A DNA stretch of 64,000 bases from Pipra filicauda (Eukaryota > Chordata > Aves > Passeriformes > Pipridae), in NCBI RefSeq assembly GCF_003945595.2, contig NW_024104294.1:873001-937000 (forward strand), given 5' to 3'. Positions 1-11,075 of this stretch are shown piece after piece. The translations under genes and the position numbers were made by a program. The stretch's first letter is position 1, and every line of letters starts with the position of its first letter. The notes under the pieces were generated by a model that did not search any database, was not told where the DNA came from, and saw nothing but the letters and a program-made list of their open reading frames with translations.

Positions 1-3000
1 ATTCATGTCTATTTTATTCACTTCGGCAAGTATGATGATATTTTATTTATAAAACTGTTATTACTCATTACTAATTTAAGTACTACCCATGGCTGTGCTG
101 AAGAGCTGATACCAATCCAACAGCAGTGATATAATCTGGTTCATACCTTAGCTGGGTGCTGCCTCAGGAAATACCCACAGAGAGACTGACTTAAGCTCCA
201 TTGCAGATAGCCCTGCATGCTGAAATCCTGATGGCATTTTCCTAAAGGATCACCTCTCTCTCCTCACAGCTTCACACTCCTGTGAAACTGCTGCTCTAGT
301 GTAGCTGCTTCCCCAGTCCTGGAACACCCTGGAGAACAGTCCCTCCCTGCTGTATTCTGGATCACTCCCATCTACAACATCTCTCCCAACACCCCCCTCT
401 TCAGTGGCTGTGATCTAAAGGCATCAGGACAAACTAAGATTAAGATTGCAAGGAAAAAGCCCAAACAAATGGAGATAAAATTGGCTTTTATCTAGAAGCC
501 AAAGGATGAACGATGTGATGAGTGTGCCAGGATGTTAGAATTATGATGCCTTTAGGTAGTACGACTTCAAAATGTTTAGGATTTTCTCCAAAGAGCCACT
601 TGACTGATATCTTCTCTGCACAGTGTCCTGGGACTGTGTGCTGAGAACTGCATGGGAACACAGGACTGAAGAGATGTTGTGGGCCAGTGAAACAAGTAAC
701 AGCTCTGCCGTGCAAGCACTGATTTTGTACTCTCCTAAACCTGCTCAGTGACCAGCATAACAGCAGTTTGAGATTTTGCCCTCATTCCTGTTGGAAGGCT
801 GGTCCAGAGCATCTCCTCTGATGAGTGGACTCCTTTTCTCAATTTCTGGTCTAAGTTCATTCTTTATTCACTTGGTCTTTGCCAATATGGTCTATAGTTT
901 CAATTGTTGTTTTTATTTCCTGGTGTTCACTCTCCAAGACATTAATACACCAAGTCCCATACTTTCTCAGCATCCATGCTGCCTTGCTACACAAACAAAG
1001 GTACTTTCCCCTCCTTACACCTGACAGACTCTCCAGTCCTCTGGATTGCTCCACTGGCTCTTCTCTTCATCTCTTCTGCTTGGCATTAACTTTCTTTAAC
1101 TGTGGGTAGTCAGAACTACAAACAACATCTCCTTTTCTTCACTGACAATAACACTGTGAATACTGCAAGAACTACACTTGTCTTTTTTGAGAATGCATCA
1201 CATTAGCATTTCACAGGCTTTCTACCACCAACTGCTACATCCCCAATTCTCCCCTTTGCTATTTCCAACCAATTAATCCCCAGCTGTAGGCCTCACCCTG
1301 GAATATTGAATTACACCCTATTTGTATTATTTTGGTTATCATGGTTATCCACTATCCTCTTCAATAGTGACAACTTTTCCCAGCACTGTGTTACCAATTA
1401 ATCTCATGAATGCATTTCCCATCATTGGTGCCAGTTTTTAATGGGGCTGTTAACCAGGATGGGATCTAGGCCTGTGTTGAGAACCACAACGGGGACCTCC
1501 CTCCAGCCCAGGAGCTCTTCTTTCTGCACAATGTACTGCTGCTGCCCCCTTAGCTAATTCACCTAATAATTCCTTTACTAATTTCATCTCCTTCAGCTTA
1601 ATTAACTACTCAAGGCATAGATGCAAATATCTTTGAAGCCTCCTGAGATGGATTAGTTGATAGAACTGACACACCAGGAACAACAGTGAAAGGAGGCAGC
1701 TATAGAGGGTTTGACTGAATCTCTACAATAGCTGTCTTTGGGTAGGAGCAGAAGTTGGCCTACCTTTAACTGCAGACAGCAGACAGCTTGCTTCTTGTGT
1801 TAGGGGAAAAGAAAGGTTTTGAGAAAACAAAAACATTTTCCTGCAAAAGAAAGTTGCTTTTGCATGAAAATCTGTTTTGGAGCATGACTCTGCTAGTGAG
1901 AGGCCCCAGGAGGAAGCACCTCCAGTCACTCCAAATAAACTGTACTTCTTCTGCCAGGATTTGGACAATATTTTCATTTGACACTGTTTTGAGTGGCAGA
2001 GAGGTGTAATTATTTGCACCTATTTTTTCTTCTGCACATTTCTCCTCTTCTGTTTCTACAGTTTGCTAAGATAGTTTGCTTTTATCTAAGTCAAGCAGGA
2101 CTGGATCCAGCTATCAAAATAAGGGAGTGGAGGAAGATGTTCCCTGGCAGGAAACTTCCCAGAGGGAAGAGGTGACCCTCACTCAAAGAACAGTGGGGAA
2201 CTGGATATTCTGCTTGTCCTCCTGATGAGCATCGTGCTCCCTGGGGTCCAACAGGGTGTCACCCAAGGTGACAGCAGCAAGCCTGAGTGTCACAAGCACA
2301 GCACCAAGATGCTCCCCAGCCCCAGCTCTCTCCAAAACACGGCTAGTGAAGAAACCACTTTAGGCTTTGATGATCCTGATGCACTCAGTATTACCTTCTT
2401 GATGTCCCTCAGAAACAGATCTGACACCCCTGAACTCAAGTTCATAGAAGTCTGCAAAGACAAGAGTCACTTGGGGCTGGGGAACAAAGGAGACAAAATA
2501 GTCTGTATGAGTGGCAGGACATAGAAGCAAAGCCTGTGCACAGGCTGCAGCATTAATAGGAGTCAGCATTTCCCCTAGGATGAGCCCACTGTGATATTTC
2601 CTTCTGCCTGGCAGCAAGAGAGCGAGGAGGGAGCTGGAGCCAGTGGCCCACACCTGCTCAGAAAGGGAATCCAGGCGTCACACAACACCCTCACAGATCT
2701 CGGCATATTAAATGCCCCAACACAACATACACCACAGCTGACATCCAAGCCAGTTGCTTGGTAGCTCCTCTATTGTTTAGGGTTGGAATTTCCACGTTAG
2801 GAACTGCAGTGCAACGCCAGGGGCAGGTGCTCAGGGCGAGAGAGGCCCGGCAGCCGCTCCAGCTGCACATGCGGGAGCACACCCAAGCTGTGTGTGCAGC
2901 CGTGCTCCGAAGGTGGAACGACTGAGCAGGAGCTGGCTACTAAGGTGTGCCAAGGTTTGTGTGGCAATGACAAGGTCAAATGGGCTCCAGAGGTGCACAG

Positions 3001-3823
3001 GCACACGCATGCCTGGAAATACCCAAAGCCTGTATGTGACTGTGGCTCTGTGTTCGTGTGTGAGACTGAAAGACAGGCTGCACCAAGGCCAGATTTTTCA
3101 CATGTTACTTCAGCATCCATCAAATTCCAACCCTGTTCCCTGTACACCTCCAGCCTGCCTGGCAGAGAACGAAGAGCTGTGTAGTGGATTTGCTCTGTTT
3201 GCATCCAGGGTGGGATAAACAAACACAAGAGATGCAAATCTTTAGATTCCCTGTGTGTTTTCCCTGGATCTGAGCTGGCAAGGGATTTCAATCACCTTCT
3301 AAATATATCTGTGCTACAACCACAGACTTGCAGCAAATGATGAACTGGAAATATTGCCCCAGCAGGCTCTTATCAAACAGATTTCAGCACAACCTCTCTG
3401 TGAGATAAAGACTGGGAAGATGTGTGGGCAGGGTTCATCAAGTGGGAGTCAAGTCTGATCTGGCAGCTCAGTCCTCACTTGAGAAGGAGAAGGCACCTCT
3501 CTCTTTAGCATGAGCTGAGCTCTTTAGAGCCACTCATCTCTCCTTGTAGTAGGAGTTGGGATAACTGAGCTAGAGTAGGCTGAACTTTTGGATAGATGAA
3601 ATTTCGTGAGATGAATTTTTTCCCTTTAAGAAAGGCTGCATTTAAAGGCAAACCAATAAGCACCACAGCTATCACTGATGGGAACACGAAAGGTGGTAAT
3701 ATTAATTGCCAATACTGTTTGTTCCTTTCCAGGTTTATTCAGTAAGACCTGAAGGGCTCCACTTCTCAAAGAGTAAAATAAATTCAGAAGTATCTTACAA
3801 TATTGAGGGTTGTTGGCAGTTTT
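1..3823. other. Anonymous non-coding sequence
   Basis: I see no gene, recognisable repeat or RNA here. The longest open frame is 164 codons on the minus strand (2797-3291). It overlaps open frames on the other strand and shows no domain or signal that I recognise. A small perfect inverted repeat (TTGGCTT, 8-nt loop, AAGCCAA) lies at 481-502 and is probably coincidental. The stretch is best read as intergenic or intronic DNA. Confidence 0.6.
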
Positions 3824-3835
3824 AAAAGGTGCAAT
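3824..3835. repeat. Target-site duplication, left copy (SINE)
   Basis: The 12-mer aaaaggtgcaat occurs here and again, identically, at 4215-4226, immediately outside the tRNA-headed SINE. It marks the insertion as retrotransposition and fixes both ends of the element. The lack of differences suggests that the insertion is not very old. Confidence 0.92.
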
Positions 3836-3847
3836 GTCATGGCCAGT

Positions 3848-3861
3848 CTTCGCGAACGAAG
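3848..3861 (-). other. Conserved 3'-tail hairpin of the SINE
   Basis: On the minus strand this reads CTTCGTTCGCGAAG. It can fold as a five-pair stem (CTTCG with CGAAG) closed over a TTCG (UUCG in RNA) tetraloop. The same 14 nt occur without change at 53946-53959 in the LINE. In LINE/SINE pairs such 3'-tail stem-loops are commonly the reverse-transcriptase recognition element. That role is inferred here. Confidence 0.75.
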
Positions 3862-4138
3862 ATTTGGGAAAGGTCTCTACCCACATTTGTTACAAGCGCG
3901 CTGGAGATACAGGGCTTTGCAAATGCGGGTAAGGCCTTCGAGTCTGCGCAATGGACTTTTTAGGTGAGACACAGTGTGTGCTGAACTGAGCCCACCCTTT
4001 AATCCTAAGGTTCATCTGCCGGGGCCGAGCAAGCTTGGACAGTGGCAGCGAGGTCCTCAGGACGTAGGTTTGTTTAGGGTGACCTTCTCTTAGATGGATG
4101 GCCTTACAGGGCTGACGAGCTCCATCTGCCCGGGGAAG

Positions 4139-4211
4139 TCCCCTGACCGGGAATCAAACCCGGGCCGCGGCAGTGAGAGCGCCACATCCTAACCACTAGA
4201 CCACCAGGGAA
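4139..4211 (-). other. tRNA-Glu-like head of the SINE
   Basis: This 73-bp segment follows vertebrate tRNA-Glu closely and retains a CTC anticodon. The acceptor stem still pairs almost completely (TCCCTGG against TCAGGGG). A few positions differ from what I recall of the functional gene, including one in the B box. It runs directly into non-tRNA sequence, carries three extra G residues at its 5' side and sits inside target duplications. It is therefore the SINE promoter head and not a free tRNA gene. Confidence 0.88.
4150..4203 (-). promoter_or_regulatory. Internal RNA polymerase III promoter (A and B boxes)
   Basis: On the minus strand the A box reads TGGTCTAGTGG (4193-4203), a full match to the consensus. 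The B box reads GGTTTGATTCC (4150-4160), one base away from the GGTTCRANYCC consensus. These would drive transcription of the SINE RNA. Whether this copy is still transcribed cannot be told from sequence. Confidence 0.8.
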
Positions 4212-4214
4212 CCC

Positions 4215-4226
4215 AAAAGGTGCAAT
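4215..4226. repeat. Target-site duplication, right copy (SINE)
   Basis: This is the second copy of aaaaggtgcaat, identical to 3824-3835. It lies directly upstream of the SINE head when read on the minus strand. Confidence 0.92.
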
Positions 4227-7200
4227 AAACACCCTGGATAAATGCGCAGTACACACCTGTGCAGCAGAGGTATTTTTCACTCCAGAAAGAAAAGTGTTCC
4301 TTTCCTCCAGCTGACGTGAACAGCTGTTTACGCAGAAGTGTGCTCTCCTATCTGCAGATGAACAGGAGAGGGCCAAGGTAACCCCCTAAAGCCTTGGCTG
4401 CATGTCCATTTACTGGGCTGGTGACAAACTGCAGAGACATGGCATGAATGAGACAAGCAATGGATCCACTCAGGCCATGCCTGTGGAGGTTGTCACATTT
4501 CCAGCAATACCATCCTGATCAGACTCATTGAGGTTGAGTTTGACTCTCCACCCCTCTCAGCAAGCACCAGGCAGCTGCCAGTTTGTGCATTAACCTGCCC
4601 GAGTTCAACATCAAGGTCCTTCCCTTGTCTCCGACCCACACTGCCGAGAGCTGAAAATAATGAAGCCTTTATAGCTTTCAATAAACATATTCCAACTTCT
4701 TCCTTACTAACAAAATATACCATGAACCAATCTCTCACTAAGTCAGGCTCTTTGCAGCATTATTTTAATTGAGAAAAACATCAGTGAATGATTATCTCTT
4801 TAGAAGTAAATGCATTTCATTGTCTGCAAAAAAAAAAGCAAACAACCCCATGGTTTGTGTCTATTTTTGACACCCTCTGTGTTCAAAGAGGGACTTACAT
4901 ACTTGAGCATCCACACTGCATAAAGACTAAAACTCCTTCCTTGAGTTTGCAAAAGCTGTGTCAGTGGGACAGAACTGACGATGGCTTTTTATCTTCTTCC
5001 TTAGTCCTGCCCTCTGCTCAAAACAGCCTCTAGACAAACTATTTTTCATTGGGTTAATTGGATCATTTGGATCTATGCTTGCCACTGCATTTTTGCAGTA
5101 CAGAGTATCTAAGACACATGGTCCTTGGATATCTAAGCATCTTGAGTATCTGACACATGGGTTTTCCCAAAGGAACAAGGAGGATAAAAATTAACAGCTG
5201 TGGGAATAATATTCCAGACAGGCAAAGTTCCCCTGTTATTACTGCAGGAGTATCTAAGTCTGTATAAAGCTCTTAATCTCTAGCTTTCTGTCCTTTAACG
5301 CCATCAGAAATTAAGTTGTCTCTTTGTAAAAATATTTTGCTTATGACATTCCTGCCCATGGAACCAGTATGAAAAGGAGAAACAGGTAAAGATGAGTGAA
5401 GACAGTTAGTGTTAATATCCAACCTGAGGTATGCAGCACATATGTGTCTCTGACAGCTGGGAGTGGAAAGAATGGACAGACAGACAATAACATGCATATC
5501 TGTGACTGGAATAATAGGCAAATTAAAATCAATTGCTATTTTAATATAGATGAAATATGGATATGTTATATACAGCTACTCTAAACTAATATTAAGACAT
5601 TACAACACACCTTTTGAAACAGTCAGAAAGATGGTGGGTAACACAGCACTCCCTCAGCACTTCAATGCATGGGAATTATCGTAGGAATAACCACATGGTA
5701 CTTCTTTTCCCAGTTGCCTGCTTCAAAAGAAGCAAATTTTAGCAATGGTTAAGGAAAAGGAATCCATGTTCCCTGGTAGATACTACAAAAATAATTCCAG
5801 TGGCAAATTTTAGTTTCTGTCTCACCTGACAGCATCTGTTCTGTTAAACACTACTAACTTTTCAACTTGTCCAAAGATAAAAATTTAGATAAAGCTGGAT
5901 TTTCAAAAATCCTGAGCATCATTTGACTCCTGCTGCTTTAAAAGACAAAGTAACTTATAAAGCAGTTCTAAAGAGAGATTCAAACTTAGTTTACCCCCAA
6001 TTTTTTTCTTTAAAGTTTTGTTTGTTGTTTCTTTCAAAGGTTGCTAAGCATACACTGGCTTATAGCCACACTGGGATAAAAACACTGGATTCTCTGAGCT
6101 TGGGAGCGTTGCTTGGCTGGAGCCTACCTGTGACCCCCCAGGTAGTGCTGGCTCTACACGAAGAGGTAAAGGTTGGACCACAGAAAACCAAACATAGAAA
6201 GACTTCTGAATAGATGGATGCAAACATGGCACCAGACTGGGAGGTCAAGTGTTCTGATCCTTGACTTGGTGTTGAAAGCCTTATGAAGAGGATCAGTTCA
6301 AAACTAGAATGAGTTGAAACACTGAGACACCACAACCTATGGGACGCCTAAGCTATAGCTGTCCTACTATTGAATTACCACTAGCTGATTTTGCTGCACT
6401 TTATAGAGATTGAAAAGAGTAAAAGACCTTGTCCAATACTTGGGCCTTTTTCGATTATGTCTGAATATATTTTCTAACGGGCATAAACATACTTATGTTT
6501 GTTTGTGGACTATACACGTGTTACATGTTACTGGCTTGATTTATTATTTGTGTAGAAGTCTTTAAAGTAAAATCACATCATGACTGTGACCAGCATGGAA
6601 AATCTGCCACAAAATCTATTTGCTTTGGGAAGTTGCCTGATGGAGGAAGCTGCTGTTCCATCCTAACTATGGCTTGAACCCCCCCGTCCCTCTGCTGTTC
6701 ACCAACACTGTTTTCAGATGAGACACATTGAGGGAATCTTCCCAGTCCAACAATTTGGCTAAATCCCCATGGACAGCCACATAGGCTACACCTGACAGTG
6801 GTGCATAATGCAGCAGCAATCTACAAATACATGGCTAGGGACTATCCTGCACCCTCCACCACCATTCCATAGAGACAGGACAGACAGAGGACATCAGCAC
6901 TGGCCTGTGTGGCATCTTCACCCTGCGCCAGCTGCAAACCTAAACTACCCTGAACACAATATAGCCCTTATTTAGGGGCCAAAGTGAAGCAAAACAGAAA
7001 CTAATATCTGCTGGGATCTTCCACCCCTGCCAGTTGAGTGTGCTTCCCTCAGCCAGGACTGACTGGCAGACAGTCACCTCCACGCTACTTATGGACATTT
7101 AAACTTCATCTGACCCTCATCTGGAGGCTTAGGAAAGTGTGTGCAAGAAGCTGAGAAATGTCTCTCATCTCCTATCCTCACTAGTTCAATTTTAAGATGT

Positions 7201-10200
7201 ACGTATAATAAAAGTATTTATAATTTATATGAATCAAACATAAATCACCTTTGAATTTGTCAGCATTATAAAACCTTAAAGGGCAACCTGCTTGGGTGCC
7301 TTGTGCTTCTCAAGACTCTCAGCTGGATACATCAGTGACTGAGCACATCTGTATCCACCCCTGGCTGTCATCATGCTTACGGAAGGGAGATCAAAAATGC
7401 ATGTTAAAGAAAATAGGAGCTGAGAACTGGAATGGTAACTGCTCTCTGAGTGCAGCTATGCTTAGGAAAAACAGAGGGAAAACTACATGTGTTCCTTCTC
7501 TTTAAAAATTCATTTAAAACAACTAAAAAAAGGCTTTTGTTACCCTGAGATGCTGGCACACTCCTCCTGCATGAGATGGGGCTTCTGCTGCTGTTGAAGC
7601 ATCTCTGGCTCCAGTCCAAGTTTGAAGGATGGGAGAAATGGATACTTGTTGAAGGCATGTGCTTGAATCACTTACCTAACACAAAACTTTCCTTTTTCTT
7701 CCTGTCAGATTTTTATCCCAAATACATTGGACTGGGGGCCAGTTCTGTAATAAATTCTGACCTTCTTAAAATGTCTTCCCATGAATGTAGATTGAAATCC
7801 TTATTAAACAGCTTGATAATTTAATGCATTTAGTACATTTAATATGCATTTATGAGGATGCACAGAGAGGTTGACAAGCAGCTGTCATTCACCTTTTTCT
7901 CTTATCACAAACGCTTGAGGCCATTCAAAATAATCTCAGATCTGGCAGAAGATTTAGAACAGACAAAAGGAAACACTATTTCAAATAGCCAAGTTATGGG
8001 AAACCCCACTCCTGCTACAAAATGTCCTGGATGTTGAAAAGTAAAGTAAATGCAGAAGATGATCCAATCAGAAAAAAGAAAGTCCATTGGTGGACATGAA
8101 ACAAAGTGAACAAGACATCCAGGGTAGCAGAGGAATCACAAAACATTCATGGGGCAGAAGGCACAAAAAATAACTTTGGCACTGCCTCCATACACCAGGG
8201 TGACCCTCATTAATTGCCGTTACCCTAACTGACCTGGGATACAATCAAGACTGAGGAAAGAATCAGAGCGAATTTTACTCTCTGGGAAAAGGAAGTTAAG
8301 ATACCAATCACCAGACTCAGAACACAGACCCACCAAACCCAGCCCAGAGCCACTGCTGGGTCCTGCTCGGCTCATCGGGGATGAGGCACCCCAAAGCCTC
8401 CTATAACCAGGACCTGGGACCTGGCCAAGCTCCTCTTTCTGGCACTGTCCCCCTTAACCAGAACCCTCTTCATGCTGCAAATGCCCTTCTGTGACCTTGT
8501 GGTGCCTAAATGTATCTCCAGAGATCTTCCATAACCCAGAAGCTCAGTGATTAACTTAATTAGGATAGCAACTTACGTACCTCCTGGTAATGAAAAGCCA
8601 CGTGATAGAGCACTAGATGATGATGTGCAGACATGCTTTCTGAACAGGAGCTCAGACTGGGTGAAGCAGACCATGTTATAACCCAGCTCAGAAACAGGCA
8701 GCTTGTGCAGGTGACACAGATCCAGCTTTTTCTTTACAAACACTCTGGTGAGTGAGACCCCAGCGTCTCCTCTGCATGTAAACGAATCCACGGAAACCTA
8801 CAAAGATATCTTATACTACCATTGCAACAATAATAATAATAAATGCAGCTTAGCATCAGCCCTGGGCAGAGGCAATGGATAACATTACAACCTGAGCAGT
8901 GCTTTTATTAGGGCTCACTGCTAAGGAGAGCCCATCCTACATATTGACTTTTCCACGCCTGTTGTGGTGGTGGATAATTCAACAATTTGCCTTTGATTCC
9001 CTCAGGATGCTCCATCTGGGTTCAGATCAATGGCTCACCCAGCTCTTTCAGCTGAACTCTGCTTTTAACTTGTGGACTGTAAAACAGCCATAAAAATTCC
9101 TGGTGTGCTCAGGAAAAAATACTAGCAGTGATGTACATTCCTCAGAGCATATCCTCCATGTGAGCCAGTCTGTGTCTTGGAGGAACCGTTTTTGGGTTGT
9201 GTGAGCTTTTCAAAAGGACATAAGTACTGCTCTGTGCAGTTTAAATAGGAGAAAGCAAACTGAATGATTTTCCCAGTGTTTGGGGGAGCTGAAGAATAAC
9301 TCCCAGCCCTAAAACACCATGGATGTGGAAGTGGGCAACTGGAGGGGCCCTGGAGGAGGACTGGGTATGCGCTCACACTACCTTTTCTGAAATCCCTATT
9401 AATGCCACTGAACATAATATGCTGCACATAACCGACAGCTTACAGAGCTGATTTCCTATACTTTTAATTCTCATTCCAGCTACATGCTTGGCAACTTTCT
9501 GTTTATGCCGCTCTATAGTCTCTTTCAAGAGAGACAAAGTAGCTCAACTCTTCATTAGCAAGGTGAAGGGCAATCTCGCTTCATTCAGAGCTCCCTGTGT
9601 CCCTCTGATGTGTTCCGGGCTTACAGCTCTGGATCCTGCACACAGAAAAGGATAAGGACTAAGGAAGGGGTGGCATTTGTGTGCCATTATCAATGAGTCA
9701 AAGCCAGGAGACACCCCACATGTACAATTCACATGACGGATAACCAAACCTTCAGCCTTCGAAGCACTTGACACTACAGCCTTGATCTTTTGCCATTATC
9801 ATTCACTTGCATAACCAACAGAGGAGTTGCTCTGCAGGATCCATCTGCCCAAGTTCTCCTTCAGCACCTCATGGTAGTTTTGTTAGTCATGCAGAGATGT
9901 CTCTTTTCAGTGGATCATGCTTAGATAAGACACATGAAGGTCTCAGCCTTCAGTCTCCCTTCCTTTAATTAAATTAACATGTTACGCTCCTGGGAACCTC
10001 CCTGCCCTTCATTACAAATGCTTGGGGAAGGAAACCCCTGGCACTTAGAAGCTTGCTCCTGCTTCAATGACTTTAATCAGTGTCCTACAGTGATACAAAC
10101 CACTGATGTTTTGTAGTGCTGAAAACAGGGAAGTCATTTAAGGTCTTTGCAGCTGTTCAGTTTGTGACAGAGGTGTTGATGCTCATTGGTGAGGTTTTTT

Positions 10201-10513
10201 TGTCTGCAGTCTCACATAGTCTCACAGCATGTAATGTGTCTGTAATGTCTCTGAAATGAGGGAAAGAGTCACGTGCACAGGGAAATCTGTGCAAGCGGAT
10301 TGAACAAGTGAAAAAGAAAGGGGAAAAAAAGAGCAGGATTTCCTATCTATGCTGGTCCATCCTCTAGGACGGGGCTGAATGTGCTGGTGGATTCAAATCA
10401 AGAGTATCAAAGAGAGTGAATGAGATGGAAGGAACACAGCTCCTACCAGTCTTGTGAAATGAGGAGAAGCACAGGCCAGGTAGAAGAGAGGGACCCTCAG
10501 CATTCTGTCATGG
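4227..10513. other. Anonymous non-coding sequence
   Basis: No gene is visible. Open frames reach about 100 codons at most, on either strand, and look random. A short (AAT)n run lies at 8829-8840. A stretch at 6039-6165 could be read as a spliceable segment (AG before it, GTAAAG after it), but nothing supports it beyond that. Confidence 0.55.
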
Positions 10514-10722
10514 ATCATAAAATCATAGAATGGTTTGGGTTGGAAGGGACCTTAAAGATCCCCTAGTTCCAGCTCCCTCCAGGGGCAGGGATGTCACCCA
10601 CTAGACCAGGTTGCTTAGTGCCCCATCCAACCTGGCCTTGAACACTGCCGGGGATGGGGTATCCACAGCTTCTCTGGGCAACCTGTGCCAGGGCCTCACC
10701 ACCCTCTGAGTGAAGAACTTCT
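10514..10722 (-). mobile_element. CR1 LINE fragment, 3' end
   Basis: Read on the minus strand this is the familiar terminal region of the avian/reptilian CR1 LINE. It includes the 'GCCCAGAGAAGCTGTGGAT'-like block, the 'AAGGCCAGGTTGGATGGGGC'-like block, and the terminal AAGGTCCCTTCCAACCCAAA segment ending in ATTCTATGAT. Only about 209 bp remain, all of it 3' end, so the copy is severely 5'-truncated like most CR1 insertions. No reverse-transcriptase coding part is present. CR1 normally leaves no clear target duplication and none was found. It is one of the two main pieces of evidence that the host is a bird. Confidence 0.95.
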
Positions 10723-10997
10723 GTCTGCATGGGAAAGGCTCAGCAAGCCTTTGGCTTACTGACTCCTAGGGAACACATGGAGGGGACAGCCAGCATAAAT
10801 GTACTGAGTCCAGGAACAGCTTCAGTGGGATCCTACACCTTCTTTGACATGAAAGTCAATTGTGCATGAAACACAAAGCCCTAGAAAAACAGATTTCATT
10901 AGTTCTAGTGCTCGTGAAACCATTTGCACAATAAGTTAAAAAAATAATAAGAAAAGCTGGTCATAAAATATTGGCAGAATGGAGGAGCTGCATGTCC
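10723..10997. other. Anonymous sequence between CR1 and tandem repeat
   Basis: This is short AT-rich spacer with no open frame of note. Nothing recognisable is seen. Confidence 0.5.
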
Positions 10998-11075
10998 AGA
11001 AGCTAAAATGAGTCTGAACAAGAAGCTAAAATGAGTCTGAACAAGAAGCTAAAATGAGTCTGAACAAGAAGCCAA
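10998..11075. repeat. 23-bp tandem repeat, about 3.4 copies
   Basis: The unit agaagctaaaatgagtctga plus aca is repeated three times without a mismatch (10998-11020, 11021-11043, 11044-11066). A partial, slightly diverged fourth unit follows. Perfect identity points to a recent local expansion and likely length variation between individuals. No coding role is apparent. Confidence 0.93.

Larger units (their letters stand above)
3836..4214 (-). mobile_element. tRNA-Glu-headed SINE with RTE-type 3' tail
   Basis: This is a complete non-autonomous retroelement of 379 bp, read on the minus strand. Its 5' head (4139-4211) is a tRNA-Glu-like sequence with RNA polymerase III A and B boxes. The body (about 3905-4138) is not a tRNA and I cannot name it with certainty. 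Its 3' tail (about 3839-3902) matches the 3' end of the RTE-like LINE at 53938-54001, about 85% identical by eye over ~62 columns with two one-base gaps. Perfect 12-bp target duplications flank it. SINEs usually borrow the 3' tail of the LINE whose reverse transcriptase copies them, so the LINE family at 53.9-55.8 kb is the likely mobiliser. It encodes no protein. Open frames crossing it are fortuitous. The assignment as a SINE is strong, but the family name is unknown to me. Confidence 0.92.

Noticed and set aside
481..502. Perfect 7-bp inverted repeat
   Set aside because: A stem this short is expected many times by chance in 64 kb, and nothing around it suggests a function.
2797..3291. 164-codon open frame, minus strand
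   Set aside because: Open frames of about 100 codons overlap it on the opposite strand, and I see no domain or signal feature.
4139..4211. Functional tRNA-Glu gene
   Set aside because: It runs directly into non-tRNA sequence, lies inside target-site duplications together with a LINE-type tail, and has a B-box mismatch. It is the head of a SINE.
6039..6165. Possible exon bounded by AG and GTAAAG
   Set aside because: The splice-like ends are weak, the encoded residues are unrecognised and there is no neighbouring exon.
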